Numbered from the stretch's first letter, positions 1 through 9,557 are shown. The stretch: DNA of 64,000 bases from an uncultured Ruminococcus sp. (GCA_900318825.1 ONMB01000001.1:186001-250000), one strand, 5' to 3'. Numbers and translations are program-made. The notes: generated from the letters alone by a model not told the origin.

Positions 1-20
1 TGAACGGTCTCCCTATACTA

Positions 21-2843
21 TTATAGTAGGTAGGGCTTGAGGTACTGTCCCGTGTATGACTCAGGGCAGGCTGCAACTTCCTCGGGAGTTCCCTCAACAA
101 CGATAGTACCGCCGCCGTCGCCTCCCTCGGGACCGAGGTCGATTATATGGTCGGCAACCTTTATCACGTTGAGATTGTGCTCGATGACAAGGACAGTATT
201 TCCCTGTTCTGTGAGTCTTTCAAGAACCTGTATCAGCCTGTGGACGTCCGCTGTATGGAGTCCGGTAGTAGGCTCATCGAGGATATATATGGTCTTTCCG
301 GTAGCCCTCTTGGAAAGCTCCGTCGAGAGCTTTACTCTCTGCGCTTCACCGCCGGAGAGCGTAGTTGCCGGCTGACCTATCTTGATGTAGCCGAGACCAA
401 CGTCCTGCAATGTCTTGAGCTTACGCGCTATCTTGGGGATATGCTCGAAGAACTCCGCTCCCTCGTCAACGGTCATCTCGAGAATGTCGTATATCGACTT
501 GCCCTTGTAGTGGACCTCGAGAGTCTCGCGGTTGTAGCGCTTGCCCTTGCACACCTCGCACGGAACGTAAATATCCGGCAGGAAGTGCATTTCTATCTTG
601 ATGATACCGTCGCCCTCGCAGGCTTCACAGCGTCCGCCGCGAACATTGAACGAAAAGCGTCCGGCTGAGTATCCTCTCGCCTTGGCATCGGCAGTCTTGG
701 CAAAAAGCTCGCGTATATCGCCGAAAACTCCGGTATAGGTAGCCGGATTTGAACGAGGTGTCCTGCCTATCGGGGACTGGTCTATGCAGATGACCTTGTC
801 GAGGTTCTCCAGACCTTCCATTTTACGGAATTTTCCAGCCTTGATCTTGGCGCGGTTGAGCTTTGCGGCAAGGTGTTTGTATACGACTTCGTTTACAAGG
901 CTTGATTTTCCGGAGCCCGACACGCCGGTCACGCATATCAGCTTACCGAGTGGTATATCCACATCGACATTTTTGAGGTTGTTCTCGGAAGCTCCGCGGA
1001 CGCTCAGGAAGAGACCGTTACCCTCACGGCGCTTGTCCGGGAGCGGTATTTTTTTCTTTCCGCTGAGGTACTGACCTGTGATAGAAGTCTTGCACTTGAG
1101 CAGCTTGTCCACAGTTCCGGCAAAGACCACCTCTCCGCCGTGAACTCCTGCGCCCGGACCGATATCCACGATATAGTCGGCAGCGAGCATCGTATCGTCG
1201 TCGTGCTCGACCACTATCAGGGTATTTCCGAGGTCGCGGAGACGTTTCAGCGTCGCGATGAGCTTGTCGTTGTCGCGCTGGTGGAGACCGATGCTCGGCT
1301 CGTCGAGAATGTACAGAACTCCCATGAGCGACGAGCCTATCTGAGTCGCAAGGCGTATCCTCTGGCTCTCACCACCGGAGAGAGTTCCCGAAGAACGCGA
1401 GAGCGTGAGGTAATCAAGACCTACGCTTCCGAGGAAGCCGAGCCTCTCCTTTATCTCCTTGATTATGCGCTCACCGATGAGTTTTTCCTGCTTGGAGAGC
1501 TTTATCTCCTTGAAGAAGGCAAGAGCGTCGCGGACAGAAAAGTCCGTAAGATCGCTGATATTCTTATCTCCGACTGTAACGGCAAGGTACTCGTCGCGGA
1601 GACGCTTTCCGTGACAGACAGGGCACTCGACCTCGCTCATATACTCCTCGATCTCATTCCTTGACCAGTCGCTCGAGGTCTCGCGGTAGCGGCGTTCGAG
1701 GTTGTTGACAACGCCCTCGAACGGGGTATTGTAGGTACCGCCGCCGAGTGAAGCCGGTCTGCGGAGCTCGAGGACCTCCTCGCCGGTGCCGTAGAGGAAG
1801 AAACCGAGCTGTTCCTTTTTCAGCTTTTTCACCGGAACGTCCAGCGGTATGCCGTACTTCTCCGAGACAGCCTTGTAATACATCAGCGACATAGACGTTT
1901 CGTCGAGGCTGTTCCAGCCGGGAGCGTTGATAGCGCCTTCCATTATGGAGAGCTCTTTGTTCGGGACAACGAGCTCCGGATCAACGTGCCTGAATACGCC
2001 CAGACCGGTACACTTGGGACACGCACCGACCGGGTTGTTGAATGAGAACATAACGGGTTCGAGTTCGCCGATACTGATATTGTGCTCGGGGCAGGCGTAA
2101 TTCTGCGAGAAGAGGATCTCGTCGCCGCCGATGACGTCCACGAGAGCGAGTCCGCCGGAGAGACGGAAGATAGTCTCGAGGCTGTCGGTCACACGCGACT
2201 CGATGCCCGGCTTTATGACGATACGGTCAACGACTATCTCGATGTTATGCTTCTTGTTCTTGTCGAGAGTGATATTCTCGGCGAGCTCGTACATTATGCC
2301 GTCGATACGTACACGGACAAAGCCGGATTTTCTTGCACTTTCGAGCTCTTTCGCGTACTGTCCCTTACGGTTCCTGACGATAGGTGCAAGGAGCTGCACT
2401 CTCGTTCCCTCGGGGAGCTCCATAACTGAATCCACCATCTGGTCGATACTCTGCTGCGAGATGACTCTGCCGCAGACCGGGCAGTGCGGAACACCTATCC
2501 TCGCATAGAGGAGTCGGAGGTAGTCGTATATCTCGGTCACCGTTCCGACGGTGGAACGCGGATTCTTGGAGGTAGTTTTCTGATCTATGGAAATAGCCGG
2601 TGAAAGTCCCTCGATGCTGTCCACATCGGGCTTTTCCATCTGACCGAGGAACATTCTCGCATAGGACGAAAGGCTCTCGACATAGCGTCGCTGACCGTCA
2701 GCGTATATGGTATCGAAAGCAAGGGAGGACTTTCCCGAACCCGACAGACCTGTCATAACGATGAGCTTATCGCGCGGAAGTTCGAGGTCGATGTTCTTGA
2801 GATTGTTCTCTCTTGCGCCTTTGATTATAATTTTATCATTCAT
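21..2843 (-). CDS. uvrA: Excinuclease ABC subunit A
   Basis: 940-aa UvrA, the damage-recognition ATPase of nucleotide excision repair, which acts with UvrB and UvrC in the cytoplasm. Two ABC ATPase halves are visible. The first Walker A (GLSGSGKSS) is at residues 32-40 and the second (GVSGSGKSS) near 640. Each half has an LSGGE signature followed by an ILDEP Walker B. Cys-rich zinc modules (CPVCG near 122, CEACEGDG in the C-terminal half) match the family. Length is normal, so the gene is complete. The ATG follows an AAGGAG ribosome site. uvrB and uvrC are not in the window, and the downstream end lies at the window edge. Confidence 0.98.
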   Translation of the reverse strand: MNDKIIIKGARENNLKNIDLELPRDKLIVMTGLSGSGKSSLAFDTIYADGQRRYVESLSSYARMFLGQMEKPDVDSIEGLSPAISIDQKTTSKNPRSTVGTVTEIYDYLRLLYARIGVPHCPVCGRVISQQSIDQMVDSVMELPEGTRVQLLAPIVRNRKGQYAKELESARKSGFVRVRIDGIMYELAENITLDKNKKHNIEIVVDRIVIKPGIESRVTDSLETIFRLSGGLALVDVIGGDEILFSQNYACPEHNISIGELEPVMFSFNNPVGACPKCTGLGVFRHVDPELVVPNKELSIMEGAINAPGWNSLDETSMSLMYYKAVSEKYGIPLDVPVKKLKKEQLGFFLYGTGEEVLELRRPASLGGGTYNTPFEGVVNNLERRYRETSSDWSRNEIEEYMSEVECPVCHGKRLRDEYLAVTVGDKNISDLTDFSVRDALAFFKEIKLSKQEKLIGERIIKEIKERLGFLGSVGLDYLTLSRSSGTLSGGESQRIRLATQIGSSLMGVLYILDEPSIGLHQRDNDKLIATLKRLRDLGNTLIVVEHDDDTMLAADYIVDIGPGAGVHGGEVVFAGTVDKLLKCKTSITGQYLSGKKKIPLPDKRREGNGLFLSVRGASENNLKNVDVDIPLGKLICVTGVSGSGKSSLVNEVVYKHLAAKLNRAKIKAGKFRKMEGLENLDKVICIDQSPIGRTPRSNPATYTGVFGDIRELFAKTADAKARGYSAGRFSFNVRGGRCEACEGDGIIKIEMHFLPDIYVPCEVCKGKRYNRETLEVHYKGKSIYDILEMTVDEGAEFFEHIPKIARKLKTLQDVGLGYIKIGQPATTLSGGEAQRVKLSTELSKRATGKTIYILDEPTTGLHTADVHRLIQVLERLTEQGNTVLVIEHNLNVIKVADHIIDLGPEGGDGGGTIVVEGTPEEVAACPESYTGQYLKPYLL

Positions 2844-2882
2844 AATAGCTCCTTGAAACTTGTTTCGATTTGTTCACATACT

Positions 2883-2911
2883 ATTATAACACATATTTTT
2901 AATAAAATAAA
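2883..2911 (-). promoter_or_regulatory. Probable uvrA promoter
   Basis: On the minus strand TATAAT (2883-2888) lies about 40 nt upstream of the uvrA start. The -35 position (TTTATT at 2906-2911, 17-nt spacer) is a poor match, so only the -10 is convincing. No LexA-like box was recognised. Apart from this and the promoter at 3104-3132, I see no gene between 2844 and 3254. Confidence 0.4.
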
Positions 2912-3103
2912 TAGCCAACAGACTGGCAGAACATATTTTCTTATTTTAATCAATTTCAGCCGCCTTGACCTCCCGAAACGCCAAACGCAAAGTTGAACAT
3001 TTCCTTTTGATATATAAAGTATCAGCTTGTGCATAATAACGATTTTATGAGAGGGGGGAGTTAAACGTTTGGTTATATAAATCTACAAAATTCTGTAAAA
3101 GTA

Positions 3104-3132
3104 TTGCGAACAGCCCAGAACTGTGATATAGT
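3104..3132 (+). promoter_or_regulatory. Sigma-A promoter for the secreted protein gene
   Basis: TTGCGA (3104-3109), 17-nt spacer, TATAGT (3127-3132), with a TGA extended -10 immediately upstream. It predicts a start near 3139 and an RNA leader of about 115 nt before the ATG at 3255. Confidence 0.65.
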
Positions 3133-3157
3133 TAAGTTATATTTTTACGGAATAAAA

Positions 3158-3222
3158 GCGTTCTGAGGCGGCACCCCCTCCGGCGTTTTCGCTAAGTGAA
3201 GCAGCCATAACGGAACGTTTTT
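3158..3222 (+). promoter_or_regulatory. Possible structured leader with terminator-like end
   Basis: The leader between the 3127 promoter and the 3255 ATG can close an 8-bp stem with wobble pairs, GCGTTCTG (3158-3165) with CGGAACGT (3211-3218). A run of five T follows. The 45-nt interior is G/C-rich. It looks like an attenuator-type hairpin, but I cannot match it to a known riboswitch family. Confidence 0.3.
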
Positions 3223-3254
3223 AAAATAATTTTATTGTTCAGGAGGTTTTTAAA

Positions 3255-3640
3255 ATGAGGTCGATCCACAAAAAAGCTGCCTGCTTACTTTCAAGTGCCG
3301 TGCTTCTCTGCGGCGTGAACGTTATGACAGCAGGTGCAGCAAGAACTCCTACACATGGCAGAAATATTATCGTTGGAACATCGGCGGAAGAGATGCAAGC
3401 TACTGGCAGAACATAGAAACAACTTCAAACAATTACATTGACCTCGAGGGTGACGATGTAACTTATACAGTTACAAATTACGACGAATTCTACAAGCCCT
3501 ACACATATACTTACTATGGCATAGAGCTTCGCTGCGTGGTAAGCAGTATCGACGATAACGGCAAGGTAGTCGCTACAAAATATACACCCAAGGCTTCAAT
3601 AACCAGATTTGATCCGAGCGCACCTCACCAGTACGATTGA
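3255..3640 (+). pseudogene. Small secreted protein, frameshifted
   Basis: An AGGAGG site precedes an ATG at 3255. The first frame encodes a Sec-type signal peptide (MRSIHKKAACLLSSAVLLCG...) and then stops after about 54 codons. A second frame, open across 3338-3640, encodes a hydrophilic Tyr-rich domain of about 100 residues (starting SKNSYTWQKYY, ending near APHQYD). Joining them needs a one-base shift near 3335-3345, which would give a secreted protein of about 127 aa. The mature domain is not recognised. The break may be a mutation or a sequence error. A strong promoter and terminator flank the gene, so the unit was built to be expressed. Confidence 0.7.
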
Positions 3641-3649
3641 TTACAACAC

Positions 3650-3680
3650 AAAAAGGAACTGCGCGAGCAGTTCCTTTTTT
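3650..3680. terminator. Bidirectional terminator
   Basis: AAGGAACTGC, loop GCGA, GCAGTTCCTT with A-tract on the left and T-tract on the right. It ends the secreted-protein unit on the plus strand and the 3693-4301 lipoprotein gene on the minus strand. Confidence 0.9.
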
Positions 3681-3692
3681 ATTACATACCCG

Positions 3693-4301
3693 TTATGCAG
3701 TCGTTGTAACAGCAGTCGTGGTCTCAGGAGCAGTCGTAACACAAGTCGTTTCCGCAGCCGTCCCGGTCGCAGGAGCTCCGCCGGCCGCCGCCGTGACATT
3801 TGTAAAGCTCATCGAAAGCTCATACCCCGGCATATCAAATCCGCAGATACAGCCGTTGTCGTCCACCGAGAGGACGTAGCTGCCGCCGTCGAGACTGCCG
3901 TTTATCTTCAGCATATCGTCCTTTTCCTCGCCCTTGAGTTCGCCGCCGGAGGAGTTTTCGCCGACAGCCCTGATAAGATTGGACATCATCGCTTTCACCG
4001 GCACTGCTGACTGCGGCACCGAGAAGCTCAGCCCCTTATAAGAAGCCTTGACGCTGCCCTCGGTGAACTCCAGCTTCACACCGCTGAGGGTGTTGGGTTC
4101 TGAAAATTCGACGCTCCAGTCGTCGCCGGAACGTTCGAGCCTGCCCTCCGCACGCATTTTCTCGATAGTGATGTCAACGTCGCTGCTGAAGCTCTCACCG
4201 AGCCTGTTCGGACGGCTCGCCTTATTTCCCACCGGCATCGAGCAAGCCGCAAGACAAAGCGCTGCCGCCGCCGTGAACGCAGATATTACAAGTCTCTTCA
4301 T
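3693..4301 (-). CDS. Lipoprotein of unknown function
   Basis: 202-aa lipoprotein. The signal peptide ends in the lipobox LAAC, with the acylated Cys at residue 20, so the protein should sit on the outer face of the membrane. The body is a mixed beta-type sequence without recognisable catalytic residues. The last 30 residues are a low-complexity Thr/Ala/Val tail that may be a linker. The gene follows nnr on the same strand with a 73-nt gap and no terminator, so it is probably the last gene of the 6669-3693 operon. Function unknown. Confidence 0.8.
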   Translation of the reverse strand: MKRLVISAFTAAAALCLAACSMPVGNKASRPNRLGESFSSDVDITIEKMRAEGRLERSGDDWSVEFSEPNTLSGVKLEFTEGSVKASYKGLSFSVPQSAVPVKAMMSNLIRAVGENSSGGELKGEEKDDMLKINGSLDGGSYVLSVDDNGCICGFDMPGYELSMSFTNVTAAAGGAPATGTAAETTCVTTAPETTTAVTTTA

Positions 4302-4374
4302 AATAACTCTCCATTCTGAAAATTTATCAAGACTTTTACTTCCGCGACCGGCAGCAGCAGCGCAATACTGTGCG

Positions 4375-6075
4375 TCAGTCCTTATTCAGTTTCTTTTCTT
4401 TTAGTATCCTGAAAGAATCAGATATATTGTCGATGATATCTCTCGGCAGCATCGCCTCCTGACCCAGCTTTTCAGCAGCCGCATCACCGGCAAGTCCGTG
4501 CATATAGACTCCGGCGCAGGCGCTGTCGAGTTCAGTTGCGCCCTGTGCAGCTATCGCACCTATCATACCTGCGAGTATATCGCCGCTGCCGCCGACGCTC
4601 ATTCCGGGATTTCCGGTGTGGTTCACGGCGGTTATGCGATTGTTCGCAACGATAGTTCCGGCGCCCTTGAGCACAACGGTTATGCCGTACTGCTCGGCAT
4701 ACTTCTCTGCCGCGATTAATCTGTTCTGAGCTATATCGGAACACTCACAGCTGAGCAGCCTTGCCATTTCGCCTGTATGCGGTGTGATGATGATGTTTGT
4801 CTGCTTCTTTACTAAAATATCTATGTCCGAGGCAATGCAGTTTATTCCATCGGCGTCTATAATTACGGGACATTTTGCGTTCTGTGTGACAAATTTCGTA
4901 AGCTCTATGGTATCAGGAGTGACTCCCATACCGCAGCCTATCACGACCGCGTCAGCCCTTTCGAGAGCGGCTGTGAGCGGTTTTACGCTGCTGTCGTAGA
5001 GCATATAGCCGTAGTCATCGCAGTCGAGCTCGATGTATGTAGCCTCCGGCACAAGAGTTGAGACCGTATCTATACATTTCTCGACCGAGGCTATACGAAC
5101 GAGTCCTGCTCCCATTCTGAGGGCGCCGAGTGCCGCAAACGCTGCTGCTCCCCTCATTGAGGAGCTTCCTGCGATGACGAGTACGTTTCCGAAGCTGCCC
5201 TTGTGAGCATCGCGCTCACGCTTCGGCGGAAAAGCCGCAAGGTGATTGCGTTCGATGCGGTAATAGGCGCGTTCGCCATCGATGACCTCGACAGACTTGC
5301 ATGGCAGACCTATATCTACAATGGTGATCTTGCCGCAGTATTTCTTCAGCGGGAACTGCGTCATTCCCGATTTGAGGAAACCGAAGGTGACGGTCTCATC
5401 AGCCTTGAAAACTCCCGGCGAAACTGTTCCGGTCGAGCTGTTTCCGCCGCTCGGTACATCGACTGCTATCCTGTAAGCTCCGGAGCCTATTCCGAAGATA
5501 CCGGCAGTTTCCGTGTCGAGTTCACCGTGAAAGCCGGTACCGAACACGCCGTCAACGATGACATAGGCGCGGAGTATAGCCCCCTTGACTATTCTCATAC
5601 GCTGCTGTTCCTTCTTGACGATAGCATCAAACGGGCTCTCCTCGCCCTTTTCGTGAGGACCGTCGTGAGTGCTGGGGATAGTCATATAGTCGAGCTCGGC
5701 AGCTTCAAGTGCTGCTTCGACGTTCTCGCTCCTGTAACCCTCAAGGAACTCCACTCTGTCAGCAGGGAGCCTGTCGTACATTTCCGCAGCGAGCTCGGAG
5801 ACCGGTTTGCCGCCGACACTGATTATCGTGATACGGTAGCCGCGATAGACGAGGATATTTGCTGCCGCGAAGCAGTCTCCGCCGTTATTGCCCTTGCCTG
5901 CGAGGAAAACTATCGACTTTTCCTCAGGTGAGATATCGGGTTCCCTGCGGCAGTAGTCGTCGATGATACCGGCGAGAGCCTTGCCGGCGTTCTCCATGAG
6001 CTGCCTGCGCGAAACGCCCAGTTCCTCGGAACGTTCCTCGATCTTTGCCATTTGTTTCGGTGATACGATCTGCAA
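4375..6075 (-). CDS. nnr: Bifunctional NAD(P)H-hydrate epimerase/dehydratase
   Basis: 566-aa fusion that repairs hydrated NAD(P)H. The N-terminal YjeF_N domain (about 1-235) would epimerise the S/R hydrates. The C-terminal ribokinase-like domain (about 255-560) is the ADP-dependent dehydratase, with the diagnostic glycine-rich GGSGDILAGM motif near residue 510. Length fits full bifunctional members. The start is taken as TTG at 6075 because GGAGGTG lies 8 nt upstream; the next in-frame ATG is 24 nt further in. It lies 48 nt downstream of the DUF6106-like gene in a probable three-gene operon. Confidence 0.95.
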   Translation of the reverse strand: MQIVSPKQMAKIEERSEELGVSRRQLMENAGKALAGIIDDYCRREPDISPEEKSIVFLAGKGNNGGDCFAAANILVYRGYRITIISVGGKPVSELAAEMYDRLPADRVEFLEGYRSENVEAALEAAELDYMTIPSTHDGPHEKGEESPFDAIVKKEQQRMRIVKGAILRAYVIVDGVFGTGFHGELDTETAGIFGIGSGAYRIAVDVPSGGNSSTGTVSPGVFKADETVTFGFLKSGMTQFPLKKYCGKITIVDIGLPCKSVEVIDGERAYYRIERNHLAAFPPKRERDAHKGSFGNVLVIAGSSSMRGAAAFAALGALRMGAGLVRIASVEKCIDTVSTLVPEATYIELDCDDYGYMLYDSSVKPLTAALERADAVVIGCGMGVTPDTIELTKFVTQNAKCPVIIDADGINCIASDIDILVKKQTNIIITPHTGEMARLLSCECSDIAQNRLIAAEKYAEQYGITVVLKGAGTIVANNRITAVNHTGNPGMSVGGSGDILAGMIGAIAAQGATELDSACAGVYMHGLAGDAAAEKLGQEAMLPRDIIDNISDSFRILKEKKLNKD

Positions 6076-6123
6076 TTTTCACACCTCCGTAATGATGATC
6101 TGTTTGAAGCGGCTTTGTACCGC

Positions 6124-6669
6124 TCAGATTTGATCTTCGCTCTCCTTTGCGAGCTGCACTTTCAGCTTCTGAGGAAGAGCTCTGCGGATATTGCTGAGAG
6201 TTTTCTCGTCCGGCACGAATATCAGGCGCGTAATGCCGTACTCCTCATGCTGGAAATCCGCATAGTATTCGTGAGAGGCGATGTTATCGGAGGCGATAAC
6301 GACGGTCATATCGTCGGTCTCCTCCATATCGTCCTTATATTTTCCGAAAGCCGTAAAGCTCCTGACATCGGTCGAGAGGAGTTCAGTGCGCTTCTTTTTG
6401 GCGATTATCTTGGCGATATCGAGCTCGCCGTTAGTGAAGGTATACTCATACTCGACGTAAGTGCCCTGCACTATGAAGTAGGTACCGTAGCCGGCAGCGA
6501 CCGCCAGCAGCATTCCCATAAACGCCATAGCAGGTCTGTCCAACTGAAGGAATGATAGTATCGCAAGCGCTATCGTGAGCAGTATGCCCAGTACCAGCAG
6601 CATTATCCTTCTGCTTTTTTCGGCTGAAGTCTCGTTTTTCTTAACGAGCTGTTCGGAAAAATTATCCAT
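6124..6669 (-). CDS. DUF6106-like membrane protein
   Basis: 181-aa protein with two adjacent hydrophobic segments (about residues 23-45 and 48-68). A soluble C-terminal domain carries the pattern YEYTFTNGELDI and an acidic stretch (DDMEETDD). It resembles small Firmicutes membrane proteins annotated DUF6106, which have no known function. It is the first gene of the operon with nnr and the 3693-4301 lipoprotein, and it has its own promoter at 6706-6734. Confidence 0.75.
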   Translation of the reverse strand: MDNFSEQLVKKNETSAEKSRRIMLLVLGILLTIALAILSFLQLDRPAMAFMGMLLAVAAGYGTYFIVQGTYVEYEYTFTNGELDIAKIIAKKKRTELLSTDVRSFTAFGKYKDDMEETDDMTVVIASDNIASHEYYADFQHEEYGITRLIFVPDEKTLSNIRRALPQKLKVQLAKESEDQI

Positions 6670-6705
6670 TAAACATATCTCCTGTCCTGTTGATTACACA
6701 ATAAT

Positions 6706-6734
6706 ATATTAACACATATTGGTGAAAATATCAA
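6706..6734 (-). promoter_or_regulatory. Promoter for the nnr operon
   Basis: Minus strand: TTGATA (6729-6734), 17-nt spacer, TAATAT (6706-6711), about 37 nt upstream of the ATG at 6669. Confidence 0.6.
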
Positions 6735-6771
6735 GACTCACGGAGAGAAAAATTGCAGATCGTTATATTAT

Positions 6772-7452
6772 TTATACATTCTTGCAAGTACCGTTGTACC
6801 ACTTGTAAACACGTGTCAGCTTATCGCTGTTGGTAAAGATATCCGTCAAGCATTCATTCTCATATATCCGGACACTTTTCAGCTCGCCGTCAGAGTTGTA
6901 GTACATACCGCAAACGCTTATGACCGACGCTTCAACATCAGGCATCATCTCGGGTTCGTTGAGCGAACAGTCATCGTTCTCGACAGCCTCACAGAGCAGC
7001 TTGTAGTTTTCGGCTATCTCATCAGTGGCGATGCTGTCTGCCTTTGTGAGATAAGCGTCCAGAGCGCCGGCTTCGAGTTTTTCGTCAATATCCTCATTAT
7101 TAAGACCGCAGATATTCTTATCCTCTGTGTAATAGCGGTTTCCCTTGCGGTCAATGATAGAAACGCTTGTCTTATCCGAACAGTATTCGTTTGCCAGCAC
7201 ACGCCTGATGAACACCATTTCCGGCATTTTTTCAGAAGAGGAGCTTGTCTCCTGTGTATCCGGCTCTGTTGTACTGTATAGTGTTGCAAAGGTCGTAACT
7301 GTTGAAGTAACAGTCGATGCAGTAGTCTCCGACGCAGACGTTCTCGAAGCTGCTGCACCTGTGGTCGTCTCAACGATGTTAGCTGAAAGGTCAACTTTTC
7401 CGCAGCTCGTAAGCAGAACAAGACCGATCACTGCTGTATATAGTTTTTTCAT
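6772..7452 (-). CDS. Lipoprotein of unknown function
   Basis: 226-aa lipoprotein with lipobox LTSC (Cys 17). A Thr/Ser-rich linker of about 50 residues follows (TTTGAAASRTSASETTAST...). The C-terminal domain from about residue 75 contains Cys residues and no motif I recognise. Thr-rich linkers after a lipobox are typical of surface proteins in this genome; compare 28154-30304. There is no operon partner: the next minus-strand gene downstream has its own promoter. Function unknown. Confidence 0.8.
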   Translation of the reverse strand: MKKLYTAVIGLVLLTSCGKVDLSANIVETTTGAAASRTSASETTASTVTSTVTTFATLYSTTEPDTQETSSSSEKMPEMVFIRRVLANEYCSDKTSVSIIDRKGNRYYTEDKNICGLNNEDIDEKLEAGALDAYLTKADSIATDEIAENYKLLCEAVENDDCSLNEPEMMPDVEASVISVCGMYYNSDGELKSVRIYENECLTDIFTNSDKLTRVYKWYNGTCKNV

Positions 7453-7632
7453 AGGATCACCCCTTCTGAAATAATAGTTTCTATTATATAAGTCTGATTA
7501 AAACGGCTTTTTGTTGCATTTCCGAGAAAACTTTGTATACCTGCACATATTATTGCCGCCTCATTTGTATATTTCTTCCAAAGCAAGGCAATATTTTTGC
7601 AATGAATTCTTCAGGATTTTTTCAAAAACCTC

Positions 7633-7661
7633 TTGATTTTTTCCTTTTCACGCGCTATAAT
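7633..7661 (+). promoter_or_regulatory. Promoter of the phe operon
   Basis: TTGATT (7633-7638), 17-nt spacer, consensus TATAAT (7656-7661). Transcription should start at about 7668, at the 5' end of the T-box leader. Confidence 0.85.
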
Positions 7662-7667
7662 ATACAT

Positions 7668-7950
7668 ACAACCCGATGACTGAGAGAGTAGGTGCGCGGA
7701 AAGTCCGCAGAGAGGAGCGTAATGGTGCGAGCGCTCCGGCAGAAAACGTACCGAAGTTCACTCACGAGGGGGTGCGGTTGAAGGTGCAGCTGTATGATCG
7801 TCCGGTGCGTTTCAATGGTGATATGCGGCTCTTATTCTTGTAGACTGCAACGTAGGTCTGCGTTAAAGACAAGAGAGTGTCGGCTCTCCTGACAATGGGT
7901 GGTTTATAAGCAAGGTTTTACGTCTTGTCCTGTTGGACAGGACTTTTTTT
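7668..7950 (+). ncRNA. T-box leader, Phe-specific
   Basis: tRNA-sensing leader upstream of pheS. Visible parts: the GAGAGAGTAGGTG start of Stem I at about 7681, and the AGAG distal bulge at about 7711. The apical hairpin GGAGCG/CGCTCC has the GGTGCGAG loop at about 7726. The specifier context GAAGTTCACTC is at about 7753, with TTC as the Phe codon. The T-box GGGTGG is at about 7897, followed directly by the terminator. Uncharged tRNA-Phe should stabilise the antiterminator and turn on the whole phe operon. The T-box bulge is variant: GGGTGGTTTA rather than GGGTGGTACC. Confidence 0.92.
7927..7950 (+). terminator. T-box regulated terminator
   Basis: GTCCTG (7927-7932), loop TTGGA, CAGGAC (7938-7943), then seven T. 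This is the terminator arm that competes with the antiterminator of the Phe T-box. Confidence 0.92.
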
Positions 7951-7995
7951 ATTGTTGCGACACATTAATCAATTATTTTTCTATGAGGTGAAAAA

Positions 7996-9024
7996 ATGAA
8001 AGAACAGCTCGAAAAGATCGAAGCGCTCGCAAAACAGGAGCTCTCCTCCTGCACCGAGATCAAGGCGCTTGATGACCTGAGGATCAAGTTCCTCGGAAAG
8101 AAAGGTGAACTCACCGCTATCCTGAAGCAGATGGGCAAGCTCTCTGCTGAGGAGCGTCCCGTTATCGGACAGCTCGCAAACAAGGTCCGCGCAGACATTG
8201 AGGAGGCTCTCGCTTCCAAGCTCAGCGCACTCAAATCCGAAGCTCAGTCCGCTAAGCTCAAGGAGGAAACCATTGACGTTACCCTCCCCGGCAAGCACGC
8301 TCCCTTCGGCAAGCTCCACCCGCTCACAAAGGTCGAGAACGAGATCCGTGAGATATTTATGGGTATGGGCTTTGAGATCGCAGACGGTCCCGAGATCGAC
8401 GACGACTACCACGTTTTCGAGGCTCTGAACCTTCCGCCCGATCACCCCGCAAGAGATACTCAGGATACATTCTACATCGAGAACACAAATGAATCTATCC
8501 TCCTCCGTACCCAGACATCTTCCGTTCAGGTACACGTTATGGAAAATCAGAAGCCCCCGATACGCATCATCTCCCCCGGACGTGTTTTCCGTTCGGACGC
8601 TGTTGACGCAACACACTCCCCTCTCTTCCACCAGATCGAGGGACTCGTTATCGACGAGGGCATCACAATGTCAGACCTCAAGGGTACTCTTGAGATGCTT
8701 ATGAAGAAGCTCTACGGCAAGGACTGCAAGCTCCGCTTCCGTCCCCACCACTTCCCGTTCACAGAGCCGAGCTGCGAAGTTGATATAAGCTGCTTCAACT
8801 GCGGCGGCAAGGGCTGCTCAATGTGTAAGGACGAGGGCTACATCGAGCTCCTCGGCGCAGGTATGGTACACCCCAAGGTGCTCGAAAACTGCGGCATTGA
8901 TCCCGAGAAGTATTCCGGCTTTGCATTCGGACTCGGTCTTGAGCGTATGGTAATGGGACGCTACGATATCAACGATCTCCGTCTCCTCTACGAGAACGAC
9001 GTCCGCTTCTTAGAGCAGTTCTGA
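7996..9024 (+). CDS. pheS: Phenylalanyl-tRNA synthetase alpha subunit
   Basis: 342-aa PheS, the catalytic subunit of the (alpha-beta)2 class II synthetase that charges tRNA-Phe. It has an N-terminal helical arm (1-85), motif 2 around GRVFRSDAVDATHSP, and motif 3 near the C-terminus (GLGLERMVMGRYDI). Length is normal. The ATG follows a GAGGTG site 45 nt after the T-box terminator. Third positions are strongly C-biased, as in highly expressed genes here. pheT lies 1.15 kb downstream rather than adjacent. Confidence 0.98.
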   Translation: MKEQLEKIEALAKQELSSCTEIKALDDLRIKFLGKKGELTAILKQMGKLSAEERPVIGQLANKVRADIEEALASKLSALKSEAQSAKLKEETIDVTLPGKHAPFGKLHPLTKVENEIREIFMGMGFEIADGPEIDDDYHVFEALNLPPDHPARDTQDTFYIENTNESILLRTQTSSVQVHVMENQKPPIRIISPGRVFRSDAVDATHSPLFHQIEGLVIDEGITMSDLKGTLEMLMKKLYGKDCKLRFRPHHFPFTEPSCEVDISCFNCGGKGCSMCKDEGYIELLGAGMVHPKVLENCGIDPEKYSGFAFGLGLERMVMGRYDINDLRLLYENDVRFLEQF

Positions 9025-9028
9025 GACT

Positions 9029-9523
9029 ATGAACACTTACGTTCTGAGTAATGCGGCACTCAGTCTTCTCCGCTACCGCCGTCATCACATGACAAAGGAA
9101 AGCTTCCTGTTATGCATTAGCATAACAGCCGTTATAACGGTTATCCTGTTTGCTTATATGGCAGTCAAAAAAGTCCAGCTCAGAAAAGCTATGGGCTTTT
9201 CCAATAAAGCAGAGTATGAAGAATACAAGCGTGACTGCAAGTACAATTTCCGGAACAGGTTCTGTATTTCGGACACATGGGTGATAAACGAATTTTCCTA
9301 CAAATTCTACCCGTCCGATGATATGATAAGTGTTGAGCGGAGCGATTATGCGCTCGGCAAGGACAACCAGCTTTACCGTATCACGGTAAACTACCGCGGC
9401 GGCAAGGACGTTTTCAACGTTGCGACCTCAAAGGAACGCGAAGAGCTCGTCAGAAACATCGAAGAATTCATCAGATGCCGCGATCAGGGAAAGCTATTTG
9501 TACCGGACAATTTTTATATGTAA
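9029..9523 (+). CDS. Membrane protein, paralogue of the next gene
   Basis: 164 aa from the ATG at 9029, 4 nt after the pheS stop. I see no ribosome site, so translation would be coupled. An alternative ATG at 9089 starts just before the single membrane helix (about residues 25-45). The cytoplasmic part shares a pattern with 9558-10136: an L/MGxS...EE/AEY start, an NRF...W.IN core and a YPxSxI-type motif. The two are therefore a diverged tandem duplication. It sits between pheS and pheT and so falls under the Phe T-box. Function unknown. Confidence 0.75.
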   Translation: MNTYVLSNAALSLLRYRRHHMTKESFLLCISITAVITVILFAYMAVKKVQLRKAMGFSNKAEYEEYKRDCKYNFRNRFCISDTWVINEFSYKFYPSDDMISVERSDYALGKDNQLYRITVNYRGGKDVFNVATSKEREELVRNIEEFIRCRDQGKLFVPDNFYM

Positions 9524-9557
9524 CAGTATCACAGTTTTAATGTAAAGGAGTCTTGAT

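Noticed and set aside
37-2508. Several plus-strand open frames of 70-175 codons across uvrA
   Set aside because: They lie antisense to a clear full-length uvrA, lack ribosome sites, and have low-complexity translations typical of shadow frames in GC-rich genes.
2840-3034. 64-codon minus-strand frame upstream of uvrA
   Set aside because: It overlaps the uvrA start region and promoter, has no ribosome site, and its translation resembles no protein.
7668-7950. RNase P RNA as an explanation for the structured RNA
   Set aside because: GGAAAGTCC resembles the RNase P conserved region, but here it is part of a simple GCGGA/TCCGC hairpin. Stem I, specifier and T-box order, and position before pheS, fit a T-box leader.
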